NCBI RefSeq assembly: GCF_024305175.1
Contig: NZ_JAMWYY010000006.1
Coordinates: 21,753-85,752 of the forward strand
Source: Flavobacterium sp.
GTDB taxonomy: Bacteria; Bacteroidota; Bacteroidia; Flavobacteriales; Flavobacteriaceae
Length of the DNA stretch: 64,000 nt
Direction of reading: 5' to 3'
In this document: in pieces, positions 8,027 to 17,195 of the stretch
How positions within the stretch are numbered: position 1 is the stretch's first letter
How the letters are laid out: each line of letters starts with the position of its first letter
The notes under the pieces: model-generated
The model's input: only the letters and a program-made list of their open reading frames with translations
What the model was told of the DNA's origin: nothing
The model's database searches: none
Translations under genes and position numbers: made by a program

Positions 8027-8739
8027 AATTAGAATTCCATCCAAAATTATTCTTTTACTTAACGCTCGGTTTTGTACTCGCAACTGTTATCGGTACAGTA
8101 AGCCATGAAGGCGGGCATTATATTGTTGCCAAATCTTTAGGTTTTAATCCGCACTTAGGCTATGCATACGTAAACTATTCAGATAGCAAAAACATAGAGG
8201 CGGTTAAACAGTATTATAAAGACAACAAGAAGGCAATAAAAGACCAGGATTCGGACAAACGAAAACATTTTGACGAACTCAAAGATAAATATTATCCCAA
8301 ACGATGGGAATCATTTTTAATAACATTAGGAGGCCCACTGCAAACTATGCTCACAGGAAGCATCGGTGCATTACTTTTATGGTTCAGGCGAAAAGACATC
8401 ATAGCAACGGGGATTTCCTTTAAACAATGGATATTTGTATTCCTTGCCTTCTTTTGGTCGCGCGAAATATTTAACCTGCTTGGTTCAATTCCGGCTTATA
8501 TAAGCGGCCGTGGCGCAAACCTTCGCGGAGACGAACCAAAACTTGCAAAAATGCTTGGTTGGCCTTCTTGGTCGGTAGCACTCCTTTTTGCATTTATGGG
8601 TGCCGTAATATTATTATGGGTAACTTTTTACATCATTCCTAAGAAAGAACGGCTCACCTTTATACTCGCGGGGCCGTTGGGTGCAGCAATAGGTTGGTGG
8701 TTTTGGCTGATAAAATTTGGCCCTGTATTACTACCTTAA
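8023..8739 (+). CDS. M50-like integral membrane metalloprotease (HEGGH)
   Basis: 238 residues from a GTG start that overlaps the M14 stop (GTGA). The first transmembrane helix is followed by SHEGGHYIVAKSLG, a HExxH zinc motif at residues 27-31, as in site-2-protease-type M50 families where it sits next to the membrane. Further helices include GGPLQTMLTGSIGALLLWF (a GGP motif like that of M50) and segments near 127-150, 178-198 and 208-230. A NLLGSIPAYISGRGANLRGDE stretch, shown here only by its ends NLLGSIP and RGDE, may supply the third metal ligand. Substrate is unknown. Coupling to the M14 gene suggests work in the same envelope process. Confidence 0.7.
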   Translation: MKLEFHPKLFFYLTLGFVLATVIGTVSHEGGHYIVAKSLGFNPHLGYAYVNYSDSKNIEAVKQYYKDNKKAIKDQDSDKRKHFDELKDKYYPKRWESFLITLGGPLQTMLTGSIGALLLWFRRKDIIATGISFKQWIFVFLAFFWSREIFNLLGSIPAYISGRGANLRGDEPKLAKMLGWPSWSVALLFAFMGAVILLWVTFYIIPKKERLTFILAGPLGAAIGWWFWLIKFGPVLLP

Positions 8740-8859
8740 GAATTCTTAACTTTTAGAAAACACATTACAGGAGATGTTAATACAGCATTCCTTTTTAGTT
8801 AATCTTTAATTAAAATACAACACTGATTTTTGTAGCTATTATTAACAAACTACTAAATC

Positions 8860-11800
8860 ATGTTGAACAACTACCTAAAAAAAGCACTTATGTTACTGGC
8901 TTTCTGCTTAGTAACATTTGCTGCAACAGCGCAGGATCTGGTGCATTACTGGAACTTTAATTCCGTAAGCGGCACCCTTACAGATGTACCTGCCGATTAT
9001 TCCCTTATCACAGGGGAAACATCTATTACCTATCCGGGCACAGGTGCCGGTTATATGGACGATGTTTCAGGTGATATCCTTAATGCGCAAATGGGAGCCG
9101 AAGCCGGATTCGGGCTAAGGGTAAGAAACCCAAGCAACACGCGCGACCTGCTTATTGCTTTCCCGACAACAGGGTACCAGAATGTTATGGTTACTTTTGC
9201 AGTAACAAGAACAGGCTCTGGCGCTACAGAACAATACTACAGCTACAGTATTGATGGCGGTGCTACATACAGTACCACAGGTTTAACCACAACCACATTT
9301 AACCCTACAGAAAGTTATACACTTTCAACCGTAGATTTTTCGGGTATTGCAGGCGTTGCCAACAACCCCGATTTTATCTTCAAGATTAACTTTGGCGGTG
9401 CAAACGCTGCTGGCGGAAGCGGTAACAACAGGTTTGATAACCTTGCGGTTATGGCAACACCGGTACCTTCTGAAATGCTTATCCATTACTGGAATTTCAA
9501 CACATCTGTACAGGATGGTGTTACTACTACAGCAGTAGCTTCAGATCTTTCTCTTGTTGCCGGTACTGCACAGATAACCTATCCCGGTACAGGCGCAGGC
9601 TATATGGATGGTGTAGATGAAGGCTCGCTTTTAAACGCACAAAACGGCGATACAGAGGGTAATGCATTAAGACCGCGCAACCCAAGTGCCTCACGCGATT
9701 TTCTTATTGCATTTCCTACAACAGGTTATGAAAACATAGAGGTTAGCTTTGCCACTACAAGAACAAACTCGGGTGCTACAGAGCAATACTACTCGTATAG
9801 CTTAGATGGTGGTGTTACCTACACAAGTGCAGGTTTGGCAACAACTACCTTTAACCCTACAACAAGTTTCAGTATTGTAACGCTTGATTTTTCAGGAATT
9901 GAAGGCGCTGAAGACAATGCTGATTTTATCCTTAAGATAAACTTTGGAGGTGCTAATGCATCAGGCTCTGGCGGTAATAACAGGTTTGATAACATTACAG
10001 TTATCGGTACGCCAATGGAAGGTACTACAGATACTACAGCCCCTATGGTTACCATAACCCCGGCTAACCTTTCTAACTTTCTTCCGGTAGATGTTATGCC
10101 TACTTTTTCTTTCAATGAAAATGTAAGGATGGCGGATAACAGCCCTATAACTTCAGCAAACGCGGCTTCTTTAGTAGAGCTTCGCCTTGAAAATGCTTCG
10201 GGCGCTATAGTTCCGTTTACAACTACTTTTGCCAATAACACCATTACAATACTACCTGACGCAGATTTACTTAACGGGCAGCAGTATTATGTAGCCTTAC
10301 TGCCTAACATGGTAGAAGATTTTAGTGATAATGTTGTTGCAACCGGGCAGTCTTCAGTTTTTACTACTATTGCGGTACAAACACAGTTTACTGCGGGCGA
10401 TATGGCTGTTGTAGCATACAGGATGAATGCTTCTTCTACAGAAGATGAAGTGGCGCTTATTACTTTTGTAGATATTGCCCCGGGTACTTTTATTTACCTT
10501 ACCGACTCTAAATATACCACAAATGCACAACCACAGTGTGCCGAAGCCATTATGTGGACTGCCACGCAGTGTGTGCCGGCAGGATCTGTTATTACAATAC
10601 AAACAGATGCGTTACTTTCTAATACAGGTACGGTTACAGGTAACAGCTTCGGGCTTAGCTCGGGCGGAGACCAGGTAATTGTATATACAGGTTCGGCTGC
10701 CATGCCAAACTATATTACGGCAATGAGCTCTAATGCATGGCTAACTACTAATACTGAATGCAGCGGCAGCAACTCTATGCTTCCTGCAGGTTTAGCAGAT
10801 GGCGTTAGTGCTGTTAACCTTAGCACAGCACCGGGTAATGATGCAGGAAATACTGCCAATGCTTATTATAACGGTACTACGGAAGGTACTCCTGCCGAGC
10901 TTAAAGCTGCCATACTTAATTCTGCTAACTGGGTGGGTGTTGCAGCAGGTACGCCGGCACAAACATGGCCTGTATGGAACTTCCCAAGCTCGCCAAATGT
11001 TCAGGATATAAGTGTACTAAACAACACTACTATAGCGATTACATTCAATAACGAACTGGAGGCAGCTTCAGCTTCTGATATTGCAAATTATACAGGTATA
11101 AATGGCCTTGCAAGTGCTGCTGTAAACGGTAATGTGGTAACACTTACTTATTCATCTGCATTTGAAGGTGGCAGCTCTTACGAACTTACCATCAATAATA
11201 TTGAAGATGAAGCAGGCCTTACTATGGCTTGTGAGTACGTTTACGGCTTTACTTATAATACTGAAATTGCATTCGAATCTGAATTTATTGTAACAGATGA
11301 AGCGGCAGGAAGCGTAAACATAGTGCTAAACCTTGCAGGCCCATCAAATGCTTCGGTTGATTTAGTACTCAAGGCTGCACCTTTCAGTACTGCCGATAGT
11401 AATGACTTTACATATACTACCACTACCCTTACGTTTACAGGAACAAGCGAACTTACGCAAACTATAACCATACCTGTAATTGACGATACAGAGGAAGAGC
11501 AACATGCCGAATACTTTGTATTAAGCCTTGAAAACCCTGTAAATATCAATATTACGGGTGAAACATTTGCAACGGTTTATATTACAGATAACGACCGTAT
11601 GGCACCAGAGCCAACTCAGGATATAGAGCTTCAGTATGTTGGCAGCTTCGACCCATCAGGCACTAACTCAAGTACCTGCGAGATCGTGGCTTATGACCCG
11701 GCTACAGAAAGGCTTTTCACTACAAGTGCTGTGGCAGGTTTCCTTGATGTGATAGACTTCTCTAACCCTGAGTCTCCGGAAGTAATCAACTCTGTTGACA

Positions 11801-13347
11801 TGAACCCCTATGGTGGGGTTACCAGCGTAGCAGTTAAGAACGGTATGGTAGCCGTGGCTTCTCCAAATGCAGAAGAGTACCTTAATGGTTCAGTAGTATT
11901 CTTTAATGCAGATGGCGAGTTCCAGAGCCAGGTAACTGTTGGCGCACTGCCGGATAATATTACTTTTACTCCAGATGGTACTAAAGTAATTACAGCTAAC
12001 GAAGGACAACCAAACAGCGACTATAGCATAGACCCTGAAGGCTCTGTAAGTGTAATAGATGTTACAGGCGGTATGGCTGGCCTAACCGATGCTAACGTTA
12101 CCACACTTGATTTTAATGCTTACAATGCTCAGGAAGCTGCCCTTATAGCTTCGGGTGTAAGGAAACTGAAAGCCGAAAGCACTATGGCACAGGATTTTGA
12201 ACCTGAATATGTTGCCGTAAGCGCCGACTCGCAAAAAGCATGGGTAACACTACAGGAAAATAACGCCATTGCAGAAATAGACTTAACCAACATAAGCATA
12301 GCCGATGTTTGGGCACTTGGCACTAAAGACATGAGCCTGCCGGGCAATGGTTTTGATATTTCTGATAATAACGGTGAAATACTTATAGCCAACTGGCCTA
12401 TAAATGCTTATTATATTCCGGACGCTGTTGCTTCATACAGCGTTAATGGTGTAAACTATATTGTAACCGCTAACGAAGGTGACGAAAAAGAATATGACGG
12501 CTTTGAAGAAAGGACAACCATTGGCAACAACGGCTATGTACTTGATGCTGCTGAGTTCCCGCAGGCTGCAATGCTTAAAAAGAGCCACAACGCTGGCAGG
12601 ATGAGGGTTACCAACCTTGACGGTGACACAGACAACGACACTCAGTTTGAAGAAATTTACTGTGTGGGTTCTCGTTCATTCTCTATATTCAATGCTGATA
12701 CTAAACAAATAGTGTTTGACAGTGGCGATGATTTCGAGATGTACACTGCCATGACTCCTGCTTTCAATCCTATATTTAATGCTGATAGCGAGGATAACGA
12801 ACAAAAAGGCCGTAGCCGTGCCAAAGGCCCTGAGCCGGAAGGTGTAACGGTAGCCACTATCCTGAACCGTACTTTTGCCTTTATAAGCCTGGAAAGGATT
12901 GGCGGCGTTATGGTATATGACGTTACCGACCCTGCAAATGCAGTATTTACCGACTATAAGAACAACAGGAGCACTACAGCCTATGAAGGCGACCACGGCC
13001 CGGAAGGCATCACTTTTATTAATGATACAGATAGCCCTGACGGTAAAAATTATATAATTGTAGCTAACGAAATAAGCGGTACGCTTACAATATATGAGGT
13101 AGATGTTACCAACTTAAACACAGATGATTTTACTGCCCTGCCTAAAACATTTAATGTATTCCCTAACCCATCAGTGCAGGGAGTGGCTTACTTTAACCGT
13201 GCTGCTGATATTGAAGTTTATGATATAAACGGCAAACTGCTTCACACTGAAAAGCAGGCGCTTAAGCTCGATACTTCTGCAATGGCATCGGGTATATACC
13301 TGATAAGGACACAAGAAGGAATTGTAAAGAAACTTATTGTAAAATAA
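8860..13347 (+). CDS. Large secreted choice-of-anchor I protein with T9SS type A sorting domain
   Basis: 1495 residues. Order of parts: signal peptide (1-24, ending ATAQ); two near-identical beta-sandwich repeats of about 180 residues (from residue 27 and residue 206); an Ig-like domain (about 395-500); a segment of about 190 residues resembling extracellular lamin-tail/Ig modules; a second Ig-like module; a Calx-beta domain (about 805-910, ending ATVYITDND); a choice-of-anchor I beta-propeller region (about 920-1410, with VTANEGDEKEYDG and GPEPEGVTV); and a T9SS type A sorting domain (FNVFPNPS...GIYLIRTQEG). Known family members are exported through the outer membrane and attached at the surface. 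Some relatives are annotated as alkaline phosphatases; no catalytic residue is assigned here. Confidence 0.9.
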   Translation: MLNNYLKKALMLLAFCLVTFAATAQDLVHYWNFNSVSGTLTDVPADYSLITGETSITYPGTGAGYMDDVSGDILNAQMGAEAGFGLRVRNPSNTRDLLIAFPTTGYQNVMVTFAVTRTGSGATEQYYSYSIDGGATYSTTGLTTTTFNPTESYTLSTVDFSGIAGVANNPDFIFKINFGGANAAGGSGNNRFDNLAVMATPVPSEMLIHYWNFNTSVQDGVTTTAVASDLSLVAGTAQITYPGTGAGYMDGVDEGSLLNAQNGDTEGNALRPRNPSASRDFLIAFPTTGYENIEVSFATTRTNSGATEQYYSYSLDGGVTYTSAGLATTTFNPTTSFSIVTLDFSGIEGAEDNADFILKINFGGANASGSGGNNRFDNITVIGTPMEGTTDTTAPMVTITPANLSNFLPVDVMPTFSFNENVRMADNSPITSANAASLVELRLENASGAIVPFTTTFANNTITILPDADLLNGQQYYVALLPNMVEDFSDNVVATGQSSVFTTIAVQTQFTAGDMAVVAYRMNASSTEDEVALITFVDIAPGTFIYLTDSKYTTNAQPQCAEAIMWTATQCVPAGSVITIQTDALLSNTGTVTGNSFGLSSGGDQVIVYTGSAAMPNYITAMSSNAWLTTNTECSGSNSMLPAGLADGVSAVNLSTAPGNDAGNTANAYYNGTTEGTPAELKAAILNSANWVGVAAGTPAQTWPVWNFPSSPNVQDISVLNNTTIAITFNNELEAASASDIANYTGINGLASAAVNGNVVTLTYSSAFEGGSSYELTINNIEDEAGLTMACEYVYGFTYNTEIAFESEFIVTDEAAGSVNIVLNLAGPSNASVDLVLKAAPFSTADSNDFTYTTTTLTFTGTSELTQTITIPVIDDTEEEQHAEYFVLSLENPVNINITGETFATVYITDNDRMAPEPTQDIELQYVGSFDPSGTNSSTCEIVAYDPATERLFTTSAVAGFLDVIDFSNPESPEVINSVDMNPYGGVTSVAVKNGMVAVASPNAEEYLNGSVVFFNADGEFQSQVTVGALPDNITFTPDGTKVITANEGQPNSDYSIDPEGSVSVIDVTGGMAGLTDANVTTLDFNAYNAQEAALIASGVRKLKAESTMAQDFEPEYVAVSADSQKAWVTLQENNAIAEIDLTNISIADVWALGTKDMSLPGNGFDISDNNGEILIANWPINAYYIPDAVASYSVNGVNYIVTANEGDEKEYDGFEERTTIGNNGYVLDAAEFPQAAMLKKSHNAGRMRVTNLDGDTDNDTQFEEIYCVGSRSFSIFNADTKQIVFDSGDDFEMYTAMTPAFNPIFNADSEDNEQKGRSRAKGPEPEGVTVATILNRTFAFISLERIGGVMVYDVTDPANAVFTDYKNNRSTTAYEGDHGPEGITFINDTDSPDGKNYIIVANEISGTLTIYEVDVTNLNTDDFTALPKTFNVFPNPSVQGVAYFNRAADIEVYDINGKLLHTEKQALKLDTSAMASGIYLIRTQEGIVKKLIVK
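8938..10020 (+). repeat. Two tandem copies of a ~180-residue domain
   Basis: Copy 1 starts LVHYWNFN (8938) and copy 2 starts LIHYWNFN (9478). Shared landmarks in both are ITYPGTGAGYMD, RNPS.SRD/TRD, LIAFPTTGY, SGATEQYYSYS.DGG.TY, LDFSGI and KINFGGANA.G..GNNRFDN. The similarity indicates an internal duplication in this T9SS protein. Confidence 0.9.
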
Positions 13348-13377
13348 CGTTTTTTGTGACTTGTTTTTGATTTTTAT

Positions 13378-13407
13378 ATCCTGCCCGATACGGGCAGGAT
13401 TTTTTTT
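13378..13407 (+). terminator. Rho-independent terminator of the 8860-13347 gene
   Basis: Stem CCTGCCCG/CGGGCAGG with a 3-base loop, followed by a run of eight T, 30 bases after the stop codon of the T9SS gene. Confidence 0.85.
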
Positions 13408-13432
13408 AACTTTACAGACCATAACCCTAACT

Positions 13433-14170
13433 ATGGAAAAGCTGATAAGCCCTATATACCTGTTTTGGATATTGCTGCTTTTTGCGCTGGTATTAAATGC
13501 CATAAAACGCAAGAAAACAGCGAGACTGTTGGTAATAGTTGCTATTACAGAGTTATTCGTCTTTTCTGTAAGCCCGTTGCCAATATGGCTTATGCGCAAC
13601 CTTGAGCAGCAATATAAACCGCTTGATACGCCAAAAGTGCCAATGGGTACGCCTGTTATGGTGCTTGGCGGCGGCCACGTTAACGACAGCTCGCTAACTG
13701 CTATCCACAGGCTTTCGGGTACGGCCCGCTCCCGCCTGATGGAAGGCATACGCATTTATAATAAAATGGAAAGATGCAAATTTATAACTTCGGGTTATGC
13801 AGAAGATAATAAAGTATCCCAAGCAGAACTGATGGCACAGACAGCCATTGCCTTCGGCGTTAAAGCAGATGACATTATAATGCTCCTGCATCCCAAAACA
13901 ACATGGGAAGAAGCAATGACTGTAAAAAAATATTCGGGGACAGATAAAAAAATAATAGTAGTTACAAGCGCTTCGCACATGCCGCGCGCCATACAAACAT
14001 TTAAGCAGGCAGGGTTAAACCCTGTAGCGGCTCCTGCCGATTATTACATTAAGCACGATGCTGAAAGTATGCTTTACACATGGACGCCTTCGGCACAAAA
14101 AATTATTTATACAGAAAAAGCAATGCATGAATATCTGGGCATGCTGTATTATAAGTGGTTTAAAAAATAA
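13433..14170 (+). CDS. YdcF/SanA/ElyC-like (DUF218) membrane protein
   Basis: 245 residues from the ATG at 13433; an in-frame ATG at 13361 is rejected because it would read through the terminator. Two N-terminal transmembrane helices (about 6-23 and 30-48) are followed by a soluble DUF218 domain with VMVLGGGH, RLMEGIRIYN, FITSGYAED and IIVVTSASHMPRA, then a C-terminal amphipathic tail (MHEYLGMLYYKWFKK). ElyC and SanA relatives act in envelope polysaccharide or peptidoglycan integrity; the reaction is not known. It faces glmM convergently across a shared hairpin. Confidence 0.87.
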   Translation: MEKLISPIYLFWILLLFALVLNAIKRKKTARLLVIVAITELFVFSVSPLPIWLMRNLEQQYKPLDTPKVPMGTPVMVLGGGHVNDSSLTAIHRLSGTARSRLMEGIRIYNKMERCKFITSGYAEDNKVSQAELMAQTAIAFGVKADDIIMLLHPKTTWEEAMTVKKYSGTDKKIIVVTSASHMPRAIQTFKQAGLNPVAAPADYYIKHDAESMLYTWTPSAQKIIYTEKAMHEYLGMLYYKWFKK

Positions 14171-14171
14171 A

Positions 14172-14193
14172 CCTGCGGCAGTGCCGCAGGTTT
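14172..14193. terminator. Bidirectional terminator between YdcF-like gene and glmM
   Basis: Inverted repeat CCTGCGGCA/TGCCGCAGG with a minimal loop between two convergent genes, flanked by A-rich and T-rich sequence. Confidence 0.75.
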
Positions 14194-14215
14194 ATCATGT
14201 ATTATAACGGAAAAC

Positions 14216-15607
14216 TTATATTCCTGCTATTTCTTTTATTTCAGTAATAATACGCTCAGCAAGAGCATCTGCATTGGCCTGTGTTGGCGCTTCGGTATAG
14301 ATTCGGATAATCGGCTCTGTGTTCGATTTACGCAGGTGTACCCATTCATCAGCAAAGTCTATTTTGACACCGTCAACAGTACTTACTTTTTCATTTATAT
14401 ACTTGCCCGCCATGCCTTCCAGAATGGCATCTACATTTATTTGCGGTGTAAGCTCTATCTTATTTTTACTCATGTAGTACTGCGGGTAAGACGCCCTTAG
14501 CGCTGCAACCGATTGTATGTTATTTTGGGCAAGATAGGTTAAGAACAAAGCAACACCCACAAGCGCATCGCGCCCGTAGTGAAGTTCAGGATAAATGATA
14601 CCGCCGTTACCTTCGCCGCCTATTATGGCATTATTCTTTTTCATCAGTTCAACCACATTTACCTCGCCTACGGCACTGGCCTCATAGCTACCGCCATGCT
14701 TTTCGGTTATGTCGCGCAGCGCGCGCGATGATGACATATTGCTTACCGTGTTACCCGGTGTTTTGCTGAGTACATAATCGGCACAGGCCACAAGCGTATA
14801 TTCTTCACCAAACATTTCGCCGTCGTCAGATATAAATGCAAGCCTGTCAACATCAGGGTCTACCACAATACCAAAGTTAGCTTTCTCCTCTGTTACCAGC
14901 TTGCATATATCGCCCAGGTGCTCTTTTAAAGGCTCCGGGTTGTGCGGAAAATGTCCGTTTGGTTCGCAGTACAGCTTTACCACCTCTACCCCCATCTGCT
15001 CCAGCAGTTTCGGGATGATAATACCTCCCGATGAATTTACGCCATCTACCACTACTTTAAAACCGGCAGCTTTAACAGCCTCAGCATCAACAAGCGGCAG
15101 GTTAAGCACCTCATCAATATGAATATCCATATAGGCATCATTTTGTGTTACTTCGCCTAAATTGTCCACATCGCTAAAGTCAAAAGCTTCGGCTTCGGCT
15201 ATTTTAAGTATTTCGGCACCATCGGCACCACTCAAAAATTCGCCTTTTTCATTCAGCAGCTTTAGTGCATTCCACTGTTTAGGGTTGTGGCTGGCAGTAA
15301 GTATAATACCACCGTCGGCTTTTTCAAGCGGTACGGCAACTTCAACGGTTGGCGTTGTAGAAAGCCCTAAATCCACCACATTTATGCCAAGGCCCACCAA
15401 GGTATTCATTACAAGGTTGTGTATCATGGGACCCGAAATACGGGCATCGCGGCCTATAACAACGGTTACTTTATCTTTTCCTGAATGTTTTTTTAGCCAG
15501 GTACCATATGCAGATGCAAATTTTACAGCATCTACGGGTGTAAGGTTATCGCCGGTCTTACCGCCAATTGTTCCCCTGATACCTGAAATAGATTTGATTA
15601 ACGTCAT
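14216..15607 (-). CDS. glmM: Phosphoglucosamine mutase (phosphohexomutase family)
   Basis: 463 residues, four-domain alpha-D-phosphohexomutase. Interconverts glucosamine-6-phosphate and glucosamine-1-phosphate, feeding UDP-GlcNAc for the cell wall. The active-site phosphoserine motif is ILTASHNPKQWNALK (about residue 100). The metal-binding loop is VDPDVDRLAF. The sugar-binding loop is GGEGNGGII and the phosphate-binding tail is LRKSNTEPIIRIYTEA. The related function phosphomannomutase cannot be fully excluded by eye, but the annotation common in this group is GlmM. It is monocistronic, bounded by the 14172 hairpin. Confidence 0.9.
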   Translation of the reverse strand: MTLIKSISGIRGTIGGKTGDNLTPVDAVKFASAYGTWLKKHSGKDKVTVVIGRDARISGPMIHNLVMNTLVGLGINVVDLGLSTTPTVEVAVPLEKADGGIILTASHNPKQWNALKLLNEKGEFLSGADGAEILKIAEAEAFDFSDVDNLGEVTQNDAYMDIHIDEVLNLPLVDAEAVKAAGFKVVVDGVNSSGGIIIPKLLEQMGVEVVKLYCEPNGHFPHNPEPLKEHLGDICKLVTEEKANFGIVVDPDVDRLAFISDDGEMFGEEYTLVACADYVLSKTPGNTVSNMSSSRALRDITEKHGGSYEASAVGEVNVVELMKKNNAIIGGEGNGGIIYPELHYGRDALVGVALFLTYLAQNNIQSVAALRASYPQYYMSKNKIELTPQINVDAILEGMAGKYINEKVSTVDGVKIDFADEWVHLRKSNTEPIIRIYTEAPTQANADALAERIITEIKEIAGI

Positions 15608-15632
15608 AATTCTGTTGGTTTTTCGGTTAACG

Positions 15633-15640
15633 CAAATATA
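15633..15640 (-). promoter_or_regulatory. Possible -7 box of glmM
   Basis: The minus strand reads TATATTTG (TAnnTTTG), 26 bases before the glmM ATG. No TTG at the -33 position was found, so only the -7 half is supported. Confidence 0.4.
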
Positions 15641-15742
15641 AGCTTTACACCAGCTTCTGTTTTAACTATAAATTATTTTTATTTTAGTTTATACACTTAT
15701 TAAGTTAATTTCAACTAAATATACTTTCCTAATTATTATATT

Positions 15743-16489
15743 TTATAATAGATACTGATACCCTATCTCTTCTAAATCAGATTTTAGTTTTTCAAAATCA
15801 TTCAATTCAGGATTTATTTTATTAACCAAATCTCTTGTAATAATTGTTCCACTAAACACCTCCTCTATCATTTCCAGTTTAAGCTCATTCTCTTTAAAAT
15901 TATCTTGATAATATGCTTCTGCCCAATTTTTATACGAAACAGGATTACCGTCTAACAATTCAAGTAAATGACTTGACCCATCCTTGTATTCATCGTTAGG
16001 TAAATCAACTTTTCCGGTTTTCCAATCTGTATCAGTCATAGTTTGCCAAATACAAAAGGTTGTACCTATGCTTTTTACAGGCTCCCCGAATATGAATTCA
16101 TCAAATAGTTTTGGTAATTCGTCAACCAAACCATTTGGCATATCCTGAATTAATTTAGTTTTAGGTTCCTTTTTTAAGAAAAACAATTTTTCTACAAATG
16201 TCTTTTTTACTTCTACAGAAACACTCTTCCATCCATTCATTTCACTCTCATTTGCAAATCCGTTTATGCAAGTCCCCTCTTCACAAAAAAGTATTAACAT
16301 ATGATCGCCCTGACCATTCCTCATTTCGCAAATCTCTTCAGTTTCGCTCCAGCTACTCTGGTAAGAATAGTATCTGTATTCCCAATCAGGGCAAATAATT
16401 GCTTCTAAAGCAGAGATAGATTTGCAAATCTTTTTTAGTTCAATCGGACTCGGCAGAAGGTTTAAATTTTCTGTTGAAAGTTTTTTCAT
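15743..16489 (-). CDS. Hypothetical protein, unrecognised family
   Basis: 248 residues from the ATG at 16489 (MKKLSTENLNLLPS); an in-frame upstream ATG at 16567 would add 26 hydrophobic residues and is less likely. It has no signal peptide or transmembrane helix. It is rich in Trp, Glu and Asp, with a Trp/Tyr-rich N-terminal core (WEYRYYSYQSSW) and later VDLPNDEYKDGSSHLL. The composition and single-gene setting resemble orphan immunity or SMI1/KNR4-like proteins, but I do not recognise a signature. It is more AT-rich than its neighbours and lies alone between divergent or opposite genes. Confidence 0.7.
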   Translation of the reverse strand: MKKLSTENLNLLPSPIELKKICKSISALEAIICPDWEYRYYSYQSSWSETEEICEMRNGQGDHMLILFCEEGTCINGFANESEMNGWKSVSVEVKKTFVEKLFFLKKEPKTKLIQDMPNGLVDELPKLFDEFIFGEPVKSIGTTFCIWQTMTDTDWKTGKVDLPNDEYKDGSSHLLELLDGNPVSYKNWAEAYYQDNFKENELKLEMIEEVFSGTIITRDLVNKINPELNDFEKLKSDLEEIGYQYLL

Positions 16490-16610
16490 TGTTTTTTTGT
16501 CAAATATATTTAACGAATATAAAAAAACTAACAATGGTTTTAGCAAACTTGTCGATCCTAAAGACAAATTTGCATTTTGCAGCCATAAAACAATTCACTA
16601 CATTGGGAGT

Positions 16611-17195
16611 ATGAATTTCCTCGCACATATTTACCTTTCAGGAGACAATAACCTGCTTAAAATTGGCAACTTTATTGCCGATGGCATACACGGGCAACCG
16701 CCTGAAGATTTGCCTGAAGAGGTAAAAAAAGGCATTGTGCTGCACAGGTTTATAGATACTTACACTGATGCACACCCCGTTTTCAGGCAGAGTACCAAAA
16801 GGCTGCACCCCTATTACCACCACTATTCGGGAGTTATAATTGATATATTTTATGATCATTTCCTGGCAAAGAACTGGAATGAGTATCATAGTGAATCGTT
16901 GCAGGACTATACAAATGGTTTCTATACGCTTTTACAGGAAAACGAAACTATACTGCCTGAAAAAACAAAAGGCATGGTACCTTATATGATTAAGCAAGAC
17001 TGGTTGGGCAGTTATGCCACTACAGAGGGTATTGGGGGAATCTTAAAACAGATGGACAGGCGCACCGCAAATAAATCGGGTATGGGGAATGCTGTTGAGC
17101 AACTTACAGAATTTTATGAGGATTTTGAAGAAGAGTTCAGGGTATTCTTTGAAGACCTGCGACAATATGTCAGAGAAAAAACCAGCGAAATATGA
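16611..17195 (+). CDS. ACP phosphodiesterase-like protein (AcpH/DUF479 family)
   Basis: 194 residues from the ATG at 16611, where the family start MNFLAHIYLSGDNNLLKIGNFIADG occurs (quoted here as MNFLAHIYLS and IGNFIADG). AcpH hydrolyses holo-acyl carrier protein to apo-ACP and phosphopantetheine. HD-like residues typical of the family are seen in VLHRFIDTYTDAHP and DIFYDHFLAKNW. The frame is open further upstream to 16422, but those residues run antisense through the hypothetical gene and are not conserved. The stop overlaps the start of the following AlkD-like gene by 4 bases (ATGA). Confidence 0.85.
   Translation: MNFLAHIYLSGDNNLLKIGNFIADGIHGQPPEDLPEEVKKGIVLHRFIDTYTDAHPVFRQSTKRLHPYYHHYSGVIIDIFYDHFLAKNWNEYHSESLQDYTNGFYTLLQENETILPEKTKGMVPYMIKQDWLGSYATTEGIGGILKQMDRRTANKSGMGNAVEQLTEFYEDFEEEFRVFFEDLRQYVREKTSEI

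Noticed and set aside
16422..16610. Upstream extension of the AcpH-like gene
   Set aside because: The extra 63 residues run antisense through the hypothetical gene and include no conserved residue; the family start MNFLAH is at 16611.
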